NCBI GenBank assembly: GCA_964494345.1
Contig: CAZBSI010000003.1
Span: 186,001-250,000, forward strand
Direction: 5' to 3'
DNA from: DTKD01 sp964494345
GTDB lineage: Bacteria > Armatimonadota > UBA5829
Length of the DNA: 64,000 bases
Shown here: positions 45,531 through 54,585 of the stretch, piece by piece
How the letters are laid out: each line of letters starts with the position of its first letter
How positions within the stretch are numbered: the first letter of the stretch is position 1
The notes under the pieces: generated by a model
Databases searched by the model: none
Told to the model about the DNA's origin: nothing
Seen by the model: only the letters and a program-made list of their open reading frames with translations
Position numbers and translations under genes: made by a program

Positions 45531-47134
45531 GGCTTGCCCCTCTTTCCACCATCAGGCTTCCCTGCTCCGGACTTGCCGCCGCGATTAGACCCGTCGCCTG
45601 CTCCGTTGATGATGCTAGCGCCGTCTTTGACCGGAAACGCGCTGAGCATTACAACCCTCTCGCCGGGTTTAAGACCCTGCTCTATAGAAGTATAGCCAGG
45701 GTCGGATGGGCCGGTTATGACGTCGCGTCGATGAGCCACATCACCCTGCTTGCCGGATTCCGCCACCATCACATAAGAGCCTCGGCCGTCGTGTTTGATG
45801 GCCTCTTTGGGGACGCAAACCAGGTCCTTCCGGCGCTCGACTTCAAGAGAAACACGCGCGAACATTCCGGTTTTGAACAGGCCCTGCTTGTTGTCCAGGG
45901 CAATTCTTACCATAAACTGCCTGTTCTGCAAATCCGCAGACGGGTTGAACTGAACCACACTGCCGGTGAAGTTGCGATGGGGAATGGCGTCGAATGAGAC
46001 TATCGCGGGCTGGCCTATGTGAACCAATGCGCTGATCTCTTCGGGCACGGAGATCGTAACCCAGACGTTTTTGACGAACTGCACCGTGAGAATCGGCTGG
46101 CCCGGAGTGGTCATAGCGCCGGGGTCTACGTGACGGCCGGTAACTACCCCATCAAGCGGAGAAACGAGAACGGTATCTGCTCTTTGAGCTTCCGCGCTGC
46201 GAAGAGAGGCTTTGGCCGATTCGACTCCCGCCTGCAAAGCTGCAAGGCTCTGCTCATAAGCGGATTTTTGCGATACATTTGCCTGTGCGAAGTCCAGCGA
46301 AGCTCTGGCCTGTTCGACCTTGGCCTGGGAGGCCGCGATATCGGCTTTTCCCTTTGTTTTAACGATGTCAGCCTGCTGCTGGGCAGCTTCGCGCTGTGCA
46401 CTGGCGGAATTGAGCTGACCACGCGCGATATCGAGTGCGGATTCCTGCACGCTGACCCCTGCCTTGGCGTCATCGACGTCCTGTGCGGCGACGAAGCCCT
46501 GATTATACAGGTCTAATATTCGATTCAGCTTAGCTTTAGAGTTGTCGAGGTTAGCCTGCGCGCTTCTGATGCCGGCTTCGGCGTTTTTGACCTTTGCCTG
46601 AGCGTCGGTTACGCCAGCGTTGGCTGCGGCCTGCTGGGCTTCGTAGTTTTGTTTGACCTGCCGCAGGTCAGCTTCCGCGCTGGAAAGGGTTGCTTTTTGT
46701 TGCCGAATCTGTGCATTGACGCCGACGTTGGTAGAGTTCTGATTAATTTTGGCCTGGGCCAGGCGATATTGAGCCTCCGCCAGCGCCGCAGATTGCCTGT
46801 GTACTTCTGCTTCTATCTGTCGAGGGTCTATGCGGACCAGAACCTGTCCTTTTTTAACTCTATCGCCTTCGCGCAGTTCCAGATAATCTACCCGGCCGCT
46901 TACTTTTGAGGCTACCTTGACATTTTGCGGCGATTCTACCGTGCCTGTGGCTTCAAAAGTGCGGACTATATCTCGAAGTGTGGCAACTTCGGTGGAGACC
47001 AATGAGGGTGCGTTTTTGCGCATCTGCCTCATCCCTGCTACTGCTTTGTTCTCTTCTCGTTTTTGCACGAGTCGCCAGCCTAGCAGCGACCCCAAAATAA
47101 GGACCGGAACTAGAACATAGGTCCAACGCTTCAT
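45527..47134 (-). CDS. RND periplasmic adaptor (membrane fusion protein)
   Basis: A 535-residue HlyD/AcrA-like adaptor. An N-terminal membrane anchor (about 5-20) is followed by a lipoyl half-motif (GRVDYLELREGDRVKKGQVL, about 90-110). A long coiled-coil hairpin (about 120-310) comes next, longer than in AcrA, then the second lipoyl half and beta-barrel, and a glycine/lysine-rich C-terminal tail. It links the permease to the TolC-like channel. It is the first gene of the operon. Confidence 0.93.
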   Translation of the reverse strand: MKRWTYVLVPVLILGSLLGWRLVQKREENKAVAGMRQMRKNAPSLVSTEVATLRDIVRTFEATGTVESPQNVKVASKVSGRVDYLELREGDRVKKGQVLVRIDPRQIEAEVHRQSAALAEAQYRLAQAKINQNSTNVGVNAQIRQQKATLSSAEADLRQVKQNYEAQQAAANAGVTDAQAKVKNAEAGIRSAQANLDNSKAKLNRILDLYNQGFVAAQDVDDAKAGVSVQESALDIARGQLNSASAQREAAQQQADIVKTKGKADIAASQAKVEQARASLDFAQANVSQKSAYEQSLAALQAGVESAKASLRSAEAQRADTVLVSPLDGVVTGRHVDPGAMTTPGQPILTVQFVKNVWVTISVPEEISALVHIGQPAIVSFDAIPHRNFTGSVVQFNPSADLQNRQFMVRIALDNKQGLFKTGMFARVSLEVERRKDLVCVPKEAIKHDGRGSYVMVAESGKQGDVAHRRDVITGPSDPGYTSIEQGLKPGERVVMLSAFPVKDGASIINGAGDGSNRGGKSGAGKPDGGKRGKP

Positions 47135-47151
47135 TAAGTCCCTCGCATTGT

Positions 47152-47199
47152 TTAATGAGGATTTATTATTAATCTACCTTAACCGTTAGCTGCTGTCAA
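47152..47199 (-). promoter_or_regulatory. Efflux operon promoter with candidate MarR site
   Basis: Read on the minus strand, TTGACA (47199-47194), a 17-bp spacer and TAGATT (47176-47171) form a good sigma-70 promoter. A TTAAT/ATTAA inverted repeat (47152-47172) overlaps the -10 and transcription start, the usual place for a MarR operator. Confidence 0.5.
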
Positions 47200-47235
47200 G
47201 ATAGTGTGCCCAAAAAGCTCGTGGATTCTTGCTGT

Positions 47236-47480
47236 GAAGGGAGAAACGCGAAAACGCGAAAGGGGCGAAAGACAGAAATAACGATATGGCACGGTAATAT
47301 GGAGAGTTGAGAAGGCTTGATCGGACTCCGAACCTCGGATATCGGACATCGAAAAAAGCAGATTTCTCGCTGCGCTCGAAATGACAAACGCGGGGATGTT
47401 CGAAATGACGGAGAGGAGTGTGGCTCGGAATGACAGAGACAGATGCTCGAAATGACGGAGAGGGGTGCTCGAAATGACGT
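47236..47480 (+). repeat. Composite repeat island: module B, R1 copy c and decayed R1 tails
   Basis: Module B lies at 47236-47280, R1 at 47351-47387 (arms ATTTC/GAAAT, core loop changed to GCA on the opposite strand), then three or four tandem 22-bp partial copies of the R1 end (CTCGAAATGACGGAGAGG type) to about 47480. This explains most of the 366-bp gap between the efflux operon and the VanW gene. No gene is supported here. Confidence 0.75.
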
Positions 47481-47500
47481 ACGGGCGTGCTTCTGGCTGA

Positions 47501-48850
47501 TCACTCGGCGGTTGGTTCGCGGGTGGCGCCGACTGCGTAGAGGGTGGCCAGGGGGCGATATGTGGATTTGAATGAATCGCTTACATCGGCGCCGTCTGTG
47601 GTTTTGATCTTGCGATAAAGGATGACCTGCAATCCCCCTGCGCCCTTTGTCACAATCTGTTTATGGCCCTCCGGCAACGAGGCGTCGACGACGGTCTTAG
47701 CTCCGGCAGTGGTTCTCTTTACAACGCTGGTTGATAGGCTGACCTCTTTTTTATCTGCCGCTGAACCGTATATCTGAACCACCAACCTGCTGCCCTGTAC
47801 GTTGGCAATGATTCCAATCGGATGATTTGCAGTGTTTTGGAATCGAAAGTCGGTTTGGCCATAAGCCACCGTTGCATCGCGGCCTGGAGTAACATATGGG
47901 ACGACTTGAGAGTGTGGAGCACGTTCTTTGATAGTGAGGCCTGTGAGCAGCACGGCGTTGAACAAAGTGCTGGATACCTGGCAGACTCCCCCACCCAATC
48001 CATCCTCCAGTTTCCCTTTCACAAATATCTGCGCTGTGCGATAACCCCGGCCCGCTAGACGAGGGCCAACAGTATCGTTGACGGAGAAGACACCGCCGGG
48101 CTTGAGGATTGTGCCATCTATCGACTGCGCCGCCAGGGTGAGATTATGCGTTCTGCCTACTTTCCCTCTATTAAACGGAGTACTGAAGCTGGCAAGCAGA
48201 GTATTAATACTGGCCGCGTCTTTTGCGGTGACTTCAGGATGATCGGGGATAACCGGAAGGCGAACTAAACTTTGGCCGGATTGCACGCCTTTAGATACGG
48301 CTTTGAGAGCTGCCTTTTCATCAAGTTGCAGACCGACCACGTCCTGCTGAATCTCCAATTTCGAGTCGATAATTTTCAGCCTGGCATCCTTATGCGGCGC
48401 ATTCACCGCCTGAGCCACTTTACGCAGAGTCTTTTCGAGTCGGCTGTGGTCGACCAGGACTCTCGGAACTATGCTCTTTCCCGCCCCGCCGGATGTAAGC
48501 GCGCAAATAATCGAATTCAGGGAGAAGTCGTTACGACCGAGCGAATATGCTTGTTCAATAGATGGTTGCCAGTCAATTCGCACCCCCATATCCGACAAAG
48601 CCCCGCTCCAGCGGCGATCGAGCGCGACTAGAGTAATGTTTCTGGACGCCTGTTTTCTCGACCAGTCCTGCACGGCGCGGCTGGCCTGGTCTTTTGAGAG
48701 TCCGCCCACTTCGACAGTAGCGATGCTGACCCCGCGGCAGATTATGTCGCTGGTCCGGAATCTGATCACCAGCGTCACGACAACGAGCGCGCAGACCACT
48801 ATGCCCACACCCATACCGATAGCCAACCGTGCTAACTTATTGTTCAACAA
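47501..48850 (-). CDS. VanW-family cell-envelope protein
   Basis: A 449-residue protein with one N-terminal membrane anchor (about residues 10-30), two YoaR-like peptidoglycan-binding-type domains (about 40-215) and a C-terminal VanW domain (about 225-360). The VanW motifs GGVFSVNDTVGPR, GGGVCQVSSTLFNA and DATVAYGQTDFRF are clear. The function is unknown; the family sits in Gram-positive and diderm envelopes and was named from vancomycin-resistance clusters, with no resistance genes here. It starts 16 bp after cysS, so it is the last gene of cysE-cysS-vanW. Confidence 0.93.
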   Translation of the reverse strand: MLNNKLARLAIGMGVGIVVCALVVVTLVIRFRTSDIICRGVSIATVEVGGLSKDQASRAVQDWSRKQASRNITLVALDRRWSGALSDMGVRIDWQPSIEQAYSLGRNDFSLNSIICALTSGGAGKSIVPRVLVDHSRLEKTLRKVAQAVNAPHKDARLKIIDSKLEIQQDVVGLQLDEKAALKAVSKGVQSGQSLVRLPVIPDHPEVTAKDAASINTLLASFSTPFNRGKVGRTHNLTLAAQSIDGTILKPGGVFSVNDTVGPRLAGRGYRTAQIFVKGKLEDGLGGGVCQVSSTLFNAVLLTGLTIKERAPHSQVVPYVTPGRDATVAYGQTDFRFQNTANHPIGIIANVQGSRLVVQIYGSAADKKEVSLSTSVVKRTTAGAKTVVDASLPEGHKQIVTKGAGGLQVILYRKIKTTDGADVSDSFKSTYRPLATLYAVGATREPTAE

Positions 48851-48866
48851 TCAACCCCATCCGTAA

Positions 48867-50309
48867 TTATGCGTGATCCGACCGACGCCATAACGTTCCC
48901 GCAGGCGTGTCCTCCAAAACAATCCCCATCTGGGATAATTGCTGCCTCAACTGATCGGCTTTCGCCCAGTCTTTAGCGGCGCGGGCTTCTTCCCGCTGTT
49001 TAATCATACCCTCTATCTCGGCATCCGCGGAGGTGGCTTTTTCTGCGGATTCGCGTAAGTTTAAGCCTAGAACTTTATCAAAGTCATACAGTGCGCCGAG
49101 CACGCCATATTCCTTGCGGCGATCTGCCTCACGAATAAGTTCGTTGACAGCGGCCAGCGCCTGGGGCATGTTCAGGTCATCGGCAATCGCGTGTTCGAAC
49201 TTTTTGCGATGCTCAGCAACCCACGGCTGCTCATCGCCCCCAATCTGCTTCGCCCTGGCCACGAAGTCCTTGAGACTATCGTATCCCGAAGCCGCAGCGT
49301 CCATCGACTCCCAGGTAAACTTCAGCTTCGCCCTGTAATGAGCTGAGAAGCAGAGATAACGATATGCCAGCGGGTCGTAGCCCTTATCTATTAACGTCTG
49401 AAGTCGCAAAAAGTTGCCTTCGGATTTCCCCATACGCTTCTCAGAATCGGCGTCGTCGTCGACAGAGAGCTGGCCTACAACCAGAAACGCCCCATGCATC
49501 CAATATCTGACGAACTTCTGCCCCGTTGCGCCTTCGCTCTGGGCAATCTCGTTGGGGTGATGAACCCAGATGTGATCCTCACCGCCTGTGTGAATGTCCA
49601 GTGTCTGACCGAGGTATTTCATCGACATAGCGGAACACTCGACGTGCCACCCCGGAAACCCGACGCCCCACGGCGAATCCCATCTCATAATATGATGCTC
49701 GAATCTGCCAACAGCCTTGAACCATAGAGCAAAATCCGCGGGGTTGCGCTTCTCCGGGTCCTCCTGCACCTCATCGCGAGCGGCGGTCATTTTGTCCTCC
49801 AGGGACTGTCGCGAAAGCTCGGTATATGAGGGGAACGTGCTGACGTCGAAATAGACAGCCTGTGCTGTCTCATAAGCGTGTCCGCGCTCGAAGAGCTTTT
49901 GGACCAGGGCGATCATGTCGTCGACGTGCTCGGTGGCACGGCATTTGACGGTAGGAGCCTCGATGTTGAGCTTCACAATGTCATCGAAGAAAACGCCTTC
50001 GAAATATCGGGCTATATCCCAAATGTCCCCGCCCGCCTCTCGCGCCTGGAGTTCCATTTTGTCCTCGCCCGAATCCGTATCCCCGGTGAGGTGGCCGACG
50101 TCGGTTACGTTCATCACCTGTCGCACATCGTAACCGAAATATTGCAAAGTGCGCCGCAGCACATCGGCGAATATATATGACCTCAAATTACCGATATGGG
50201 CGTAGTTGTAGACCGTCGGACCGCAAGTATACATCGCCGCTATGTCGGGCTTGATCGGAACGAACTCCTCCTTGCGCCGCGTGAGCGTATTGTAGAGGCT
50301 AAGAGACAT
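48867..50309 (-). CDS. cysS: Cysteinyl-tRNA synthetase
   Basis: A 480-residue class I tRNA synthetase charging tRNA-Cys. Zinc/cysteine-binding C29 is in MYTCGPTVY, the HIGH box reads HIGN (38-41), and further zinc ligands are in HVECSAMS and the HTGGEDHIWVHHPNE region. The KMSKS loop reads RMGKSEGN, a variant with serine replaced by glycine. The start at 50309 gives the standard N terminus; the frame to 50333 is longer but atypical. The start lies inside the end of cysE (11-bp overlap), coupling cysteine synthesis with its use. Confidence 0.96.
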   Translation of the reverse strand: MSLSLYNTLTRRKEEFVPIKPDIAAMYTCGPTVYNYAHIGNLRSYIFADVLRRTLQYFGYDVRQVMNVTDVGHLTGDTDSGEDKMELQAREAGGDIWDIARYFEGVFFDDIVKLNIEAPTVKCRATEHVDDMIALVQKLFERGHAYETAQAVYFDVSTFPSYTELSRQSLEDKMTAARDEVQEDPEKRNPADFALWFKAVGRFEHHIMRWDSPWGVGFPGWHVECSAMSMKYLGQTLDIHTGGEDHIWVHHPNEIAQSEGATGQKFVRYWMHGAFLVVGQLSVDDDADSEKRMGKSEGNFLRLQTLIDKGYDPLAYRYLCFSAHYRAKLKFTWESMDAAASGYDSLKDFVARAKQIGGDEQPWVAEHRKKFEHAIADDLNMPQALAAVNELIREADRRKEYGVLGALYDFDKVLGLNLRESAEKATSADAEIEGMIKQREEARAAKDWAKADQLRQQLSQMGIVLEDTPAGTLWRRSDHA

Positions 50310-50964
50310 TCTCGCTACCTTTCCCACTCTCATATTCTAAGTCTTCGAGCAGTTCTATTCTTTCAAGCATACTCTGGAGTATATCCATTATAGGGTCCAA
50401 ATCTCGGCCGTGGGTAAGCGGCGGAGGTTCGGGCACTCGCCTGCCATCTTGTACGACCACTCTGCCCGGTATTCCAACGACAACCGAATTGGCTGGTACG
50501 TCTTTGAGCACAACTGCGTTTGCCCCAACCTGGACGTTGTCGCCGAGGTTTATATCCCCCAGCACTTTGGCACCTGCGCCGATTACCACGTTATTGCCGA
50601 GGGTTGGGTGTCGTTTCTTCTTTTCCAAACTAGTGCCGCCGAGGGTGACGCCGTGATATATAAGGCAATCTTCCCCGATTTCCGCAGTCTCGCCGATCAC
50701 AACGCCCATACCATGATCGATAAAAAACCCTTTGCCGATGGTCGCGCCGGGGTGAATTTCTATTCCAGTACAAAATCGAGTGACCTGGGAAATCAAGCGG
50801 CCTAGAAACTTGCACTTATGCAGCCAGAAAAAGTGGGCCACTCTGTGCCAGAACACTGCGTGCAGCCCTGCGTACGTGAGCACTTCCCACGCGTTACGCG
50901 CCGCAGGGTCTCCACGAAATACCGCTCTCCAGTCTGCTCTAAAATTGTTCAACATATCCCTCAA
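50299..50964 (-). CDS. cysE: Serine O-acetyltransferase
   Basis: A 221-residue left-handed beta-helix acetyltransferase making O-acetylserine for cysteine synthesis. The N-terminal helical domain covers about 1-60, then come hexapeptide repeats (IEIHPGATIGKGFFIDHGMGVVIG) with the catalytic histidine in DHGMGVVIGE and GVTLGGT. It is of the shorter EpsC/NifP type. Upstream lies a gap filled with repeats. Overlaps cysS by 11 bp. Confidence 0.96.
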   Translation of the reverse strand: MRDMLNNFRADWRAVFRGDPAARNAWEVLTYAGLHAVFWHRVAHFFWLHKCKFLGRLISQVTRFCTGIEIHPGATIGKGFFIDHGMGVVIGETAEIGEDCLIYHGVTLGGTSLEKKKRHPTLGNNVVIGAGAKVLGDINLGDNVQVGANAVVLKDVPANSVVVGIPGRVVVQDGRRVPEPPPLTHGRDLDPIMDILQSMLERIELLEDLEYESGKGSENVS

Positions 50965-51020
50965 AGTATACCACTAACAAGGTGGGTTAGCATATAGCCG
51001 ATGCTGCGATTCGAGATCGC

Positions 51021-51177
51021 AGGAGAAAAACAAACGCGAAAACGCGAAAAGTGCGAAAGTCAGAAATTAATTAGATGGTATCGGATTGCGGAAGGCGTAA
51101 CGTCGCATTCGGACGTCGAACGTCTGATATCGGACATCGAAAAAGCAGATTTCTCGCTTCGCTCGAAATGACAGGGG
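51021..51177 (+). repeat. Module B plus R1 copy d
   Basis: The A/G-rich module B (51021-51068) is followed about 70 bp later by a consensus R1 element (51139-51177; arms ATTTC/GAAAT, core GCGAAGC on the opposite strand). Between them TCTGATATCGGACATCGA matches the sequence before R1 at 47 kb. Confidence 0.75.
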
Positions 51178-51193
51178 TTATTGGCTCGAAGTG

Positions 51194-51326
51194 ACCGGTA
51201 ACCGACAACCGATAACCGATAACCGATAACCGATAACCGTCAACCGATAACCGGTAACCGACAACCGATAACTGTCAACAGATAACCGACAACCGACAAC
51301 CGACAACCGATAACCGACAACCGATA
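51194..51326 (+). repeat. Heptamer tandem array, 19 units of ACCGAYA type
   Basis: Nineteen uninterrupted 7-bp units run from 51194: mostly ACCGATA and ACCGACA, with ACCGGTA (twice), ACCGTCA, ACTGTCA and ACAGATA variants. The period is exactly 7, so it is not a CRISPR array. It resembles the heptanucleotide (STRR-like) arrays known in cyanobacteria. With module B and R1 it fills the 472-bp gap between cysE and the glutaminase-like gene. Confidence 0.95.
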
Positions 51327-51436
51327 ACCATAATTACTACCCCATAACAAACCGGGTGGTTCAGGAGGTTATGGGAGGGGATGCGTGGAATCTGATTATG
51401 CCGGGTTATGTAGCATTATCAATGACGAGGTCGTAA

Positions 51437-53542
51437 ATGGCGATTAACAGAGTATTTTACACAGCGATCGTTGTGATCGGAATTATTATTTGCGTAACAG
51501 GAGGGACGATGGCTGCTTCTTCTTCGGAGACAAAGGCTTTCAGGCCGCCGGCGGTGCCGCTGATTACCTGTGATCCGTACTTCAGTATATGGTCTATGGC
51601 CGATAGACTGACGGATAGTTTCCCGAAACACTGGACCGGCACTAATAATAGCCTGGCGGGAATGGCGCATATAGACGGCAAGACATATAAATTTATGTCG
51701 CCGTGGGGTGATGCGCCCGCTATGGAACAGACTTCGCTGCGTGTGACGCCGACGCGGTCGATTTACGAGTTCGCGGCTGGTGGAGTGAAGTTGACGGTGA
51801 CTTTTATGACTCCGCTGTTGCCGGATGACCTGGATGTGCTGTCGCGGTCGGCGAGTTATATAGAACTCGAAGTAGCGTCGACTGACGGCAAAGAACACGA
51901 CGTTCGTTTATATGTGGACGCCACTGGAGAGCTTGTAGTCGACCGAGCGAATCAGGAGATCGAATGGGGCCGGTATGTGCTTGGAGGAGATGAGAAACTC
52001 CAGGTGCTGAGAATGGGCAGCGCAAAGCAGGATGTGTTATCAAGGTCAGGAGACGATCTTCGTATCGACTGGGGCTATCTGTATATGGCCTTTGCAAATA
52101 CTCCGAATGCCAGAGGAATCATCAATTCCACGGACGCCACTCGCAGGATGTTTACAGAAAGCGGCACGATTCCGGATGGAGATGATCTGAATATGCCCAA
52201 AGCCGTGTTTGTGGGATGGACGGGCGCTGCCTGCGTATTTGATCTGGATAAGGTGGGCGCTAAGCCGGTCTCGCAATTGGTTACGCTGGTCTATGATGAT
52301 GGGTACTCAATAGAATTTCTATTCCGAAAACTGCGGCCTTATTGGCGACATAACGGATGGGGACCGGAAGATTTGCTGCGGGCGGCGGTGCGCGAGTATC
52401 CGACGCTGAAGAAGCGATGTGAGAACTTCGACGCCGATCTTATGATAGACGCTGCTAAGGCCGGCGGAGAAAAATATGCTCAGATACTGGCGCTGGCGTA
52501 TAGACACTCGATTGCAGCGCATAAACTGACCGTCGATGTAGATGGTTCCCCGCTGTTCTTCTCTAAAGAGAACTTCTCGAATGGCTGTATCGCTACTGTG
52601 GACGTCGCCTACCCTGCGTCGCCTCTGTATATGCTGGTGGCGCCGAAATTGTTGAAGGCTATGCTGGAACCGGTACTGCAGTATGCGCAGTCCCCGATGT
52701 GGCCGCATGATTTCGCGCCTCACGATGTGGGGAGATATCCGTTGGCTAATGGGCAGGTCTACGGCGGCGATGCGGCACAGTTGCAGAATCAGATGCCGGT
52801 AGAGGAATCCGGAAATATGCTGATTGTGCTCGGGGTGATCTCGCGAATAGACGGCAACGCAAAATTCGCGAGTCGGTATTGGGATCTGATCTCAACCTGG
52901 GCTAATTATCTCAAGGAGAAAGGCCTTGATCCCGAGAACCAGTTGTGCACCGATGACTTTGCAGGGCATCTGGCGCATAATACCAACTTATCCCTGAAAG
53001 CGATAGTCGCGCTGGCGTGTTATTCGGATATGGCGGGAATGCTGGGCCATAAGCAGGTTGCGGCGGAGTATCGGAAGCTGGCGGAGTCGATGGCGGCCGA
53101 GTGGAAAAAGATGGCTGCGGATGGGGATCGTTATCGGCTGGCATTCGATCAGCCGGGAAGTTGGAGCATGAAGTATAACCTTGTATGGGATAAACTACTG
53201 AATCTTAAACTGTTTGACCCGGAAATAGCGGCTACTGAGCTTGCCTATTATGCGAAGGTGACTAACCCATACGGGATTCCACTGGATAATCGAAAGCCTT
53301 ACACCAAAGCGGAGTGGCAGATATTTGTTGGGACGCTGACGGACTCTAAGGAGCGTTTTGAGCAGATAGTTGATCCTATATATAAATATATCAACGAGAC
53401 GCCCAGCAGGGTCCCGTTTACGGACTGGTATTGGACTACCGATGCAAAACAGGTCAATGGAATGCAGGCGAGGTCGGTGGTCGGCGGGATGTTTATAAAA
53501 ATGCTGGCCGACCCGGTGGTTTGGAAAAAGTGGAGCAAATAG
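51437..53542 (+). CDS. Secreted glutaminase-like protein (DUF4965/DUF5127/DUF1793 type)
   Basis: A 701-residue secreted protein with a signal peptide (about residues 1-26). The N-terminal beta-sandwich has the family signature RPPAVPLITCDPYFSIWS (about 36-53) and KHWTGTNNSLAG. The C-terminal alpha/alpha barrel has PLFFSKENFSNGCIATVDVAYPASPLY, GRYPLANGQ and PVEESGNMLI motifs. The family is named from a fungal glutaminase and is shared by many bacterial surface proteins; whether this one hydrolyses glutamine or a glycan is open. GAGG lies before the ATG. It is a lone gene, followed by a strong hairpin. Confidence 0.88.
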   Translation: MAINRVFYTAIVVIGIIICVTGGTMAASSSETKAFRPPAVPLITCDPYFSIWSMADRLTDSFPKHWTGTNNSLAGMAHIDGKTYKFMSPWGDAPAMEQTSLRVTPTRSIYEFAAGGVKLTVTFMTPLLPDDLDVLSRSASYIELEVASTDGKEHDVRLYVDATGELVVDRANQEIEWGRYVLGGDEKLQVLRMGSAKQDVLSRSGDDLRIDWGYLYMAFANTPNARGIINSTDATRRMFTESGTIPDGDDLNMPKAVFVGWTGAACVFDLDKVGAKPVSQLVTLVYDDGYSIEFLFRKLRPYWRHNGWGPEDLLRAAVREYPTLKKRCENFDADLMIDAAKAGGEKYAQILALAYRHSIAAHKLTVDVDGSPLFFSKENFSNGCIATVDVAYPASPLYMLVAPKLLKAMLEPVLQYAQSPMWPHDFAPHDVGRYPLANGQVYGGDAAQLQNQMPVEESGNMLIVLGVISRIDGNAKFASRYWDLISTWANYLKEKGLDPENQLCTDDFAGHLAHNTNLSLKAIVALACYSDMAGMLGHKQVAAEYRKLAESMAAEWKKMAADGDRYRLAFDQPGSWSMKYNLVWDKLLNLKLFDPEIAATELAYYAKVTNPYGIPLDNRKPYTKAEWQIFVGTLTDSKERFEQIVDPIYKYINETPSRVPFTDWYWTTDAKQVNGMQARSVVGGMFIKMLADPVVWKKWSK

Positions 53543-53571
53543 GCAAAAAGCAGCCCAATAAGACCATGATT

Positions 53572-53600
53572 AAGCGCCCGGACGGAAAATCCGGGCGCTT
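53572..53600 (+). terminator. Strong hairpin after the glutaminase-like gene
   Basis: A perfect 11-bp stem (AAGCGCCCGGA, 53572-53582, with TCCGGGCGCTT, 53590-53600) has a 7-nt loop. It is not followed by a T-run on the plus strand, so termination is likely but not certain. Confidence 0.6.
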
Positions 53601-53865
53601 ATGCGTCTGTAAATCTTCAAGCCGGGTAGCATCCATCTACCCCGAAAGACTCAGCCCCGACGCCGGGCACTTTTGGAGGGCAAGAAACTCGTAACGCCGG
53701 ATCCTATGCCGGCTGAATAATCCTCGACCATCCTCCCGATTTCAATGAGCGGCAAACGGTAAATAGTTATTGTCACTTATAGTTTTCCACGCAACTACAC
53801 CAGCCTATCCCCGTACTATTGCTGGTTTACTGGTAAAATGCGAAGGAATGTGCGGAGGCTGCGAC
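53601..53865. other. Structured intergenic stretch, no gene recognised
   Basis: Further hairpins include GGGTAG/CTACCC (53624-53642) and GCCGG/CCGGC (53696-53713). The stretch contains GC-rich blocks and an AGCCCCGACGCCGGGC segment. I saw no match to tRNA or to riboswitch consensus sequences I know. It may be a small RNA or the 3' region of the flanking genes. Confidence 0.3.
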
Positions 53866-54585
53866 CTATCTCGACGATACCGTCTGGACTTCAACGGACC
53901 AGTAGACTATTTCAAGGTCCGGATCGGTGACGGCCGGGCCGTCTGAGTTGTAGCCGTAATATAAGCGATCGTTTGTGGTATCGACTGTCACGTAGTTCTG
54001 CCCGCTGGGGCCAAGGCCATCCCATATTCTATTAGGCACAATTTGTCCTCCGAGCGGCAGGGCATTTGTTGTGATAAAGTTAATATCTAGTTGTTTGATG
54101 TCGTCAGCAGGGATCGCTGTGGTGGCGATTTGGCTGAAATCTATAGTGATGCGCAGAGTGGAGCCGCCTTCGAGCAGCTCTGCGCGGATAGGAGGCTGAG
54201 GGGCGGAGACGTTCAAAAAATATGTTCCGGGCAGGATGCCGTAGATGTATCCTTCCGTGTTGAAGGAGTCGTATTGTATAAAAGACGTGAGGCCGATACT
54301 GTGCTCGGCGTTTTGGGATGTGACCCAGCCGTTACCACCGTAGGGTGGATAGATCGCAGCCCAGGGACCGGTGTTAGGGTCGCCGTCGTTGTCGATGGCT
54401 ATAAAATAATGCCGCTGGATACCCGGGTTCAGGGAGTCGTGCGGGTTTATTCTCCCTCGCACTTTGAGTGTAAGGACGAGTTGTTTTCCGGTTGTAACCG
54501 GGCCTGATGGAAACTTGGCGCAACCAGTTAGCGTAAACAGGATGACCAAAGCCACTATGGATGTTGTTGTGCGCAATCTAAACAT
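53866..54585 (-). CDS. Lipoprotein of unknown function
   Basis: A 239-residue predicted lipoprotein: signal segment about residues 3-20 followed by a lipobox LTGC. The mature part is beta-rich with no domain I recognise; it has FIAIDNDGDPNTGPW near residue 62, similar in style to calcium- or sugar-binding surface proteins of this phylum type. The ATG at 54585 has TGAGG just upstream (GTG 54594 is the alternative). Its start overlaps the start of the divergent lnt gene, whose product would acylate it. Confidence 0.72.
   Translation of the reverse strand: MFRLRTTTSIVALVILFTLTGCAKFPSGPVTTGKQLVLTLKVRGRINPHDSLNPGIQRHYFIAIDNDGDPNTGPWAAIYPPYGGNGWVTSQNAEHSIGLTSFIQYDSFNTEGYIYGILPGTYFLNVSAPQPPIRAELLEGGSTLRITIDFSQIATTAIPADDIKQLDINFITTNALPLGGQIVPNRIWDGLGPSGQNYVTVDTTNDRLYYGYNSDGPAVTDPDLEIVYWSVEVQTVSSR

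Noticed and set aside
51194..51326. Possible CRISPR array
   Set aside because: The period is 7 bp with no spacers and no cas genes; it is a simple tandem repeat.
51419..51898. 159-residue antisense frame within the glutaminase-like gene
   Set aside because: It is a shadow of the plus-strand gene, which has a signal peptide and family motifs.
53601..53720. Known riboswitch (TPP, cobalamin, SAM, c-di-GMP)
   Set aside because: Compared on both strands with the consensus boxes I know; none is present. There is also no matching downstream gene.
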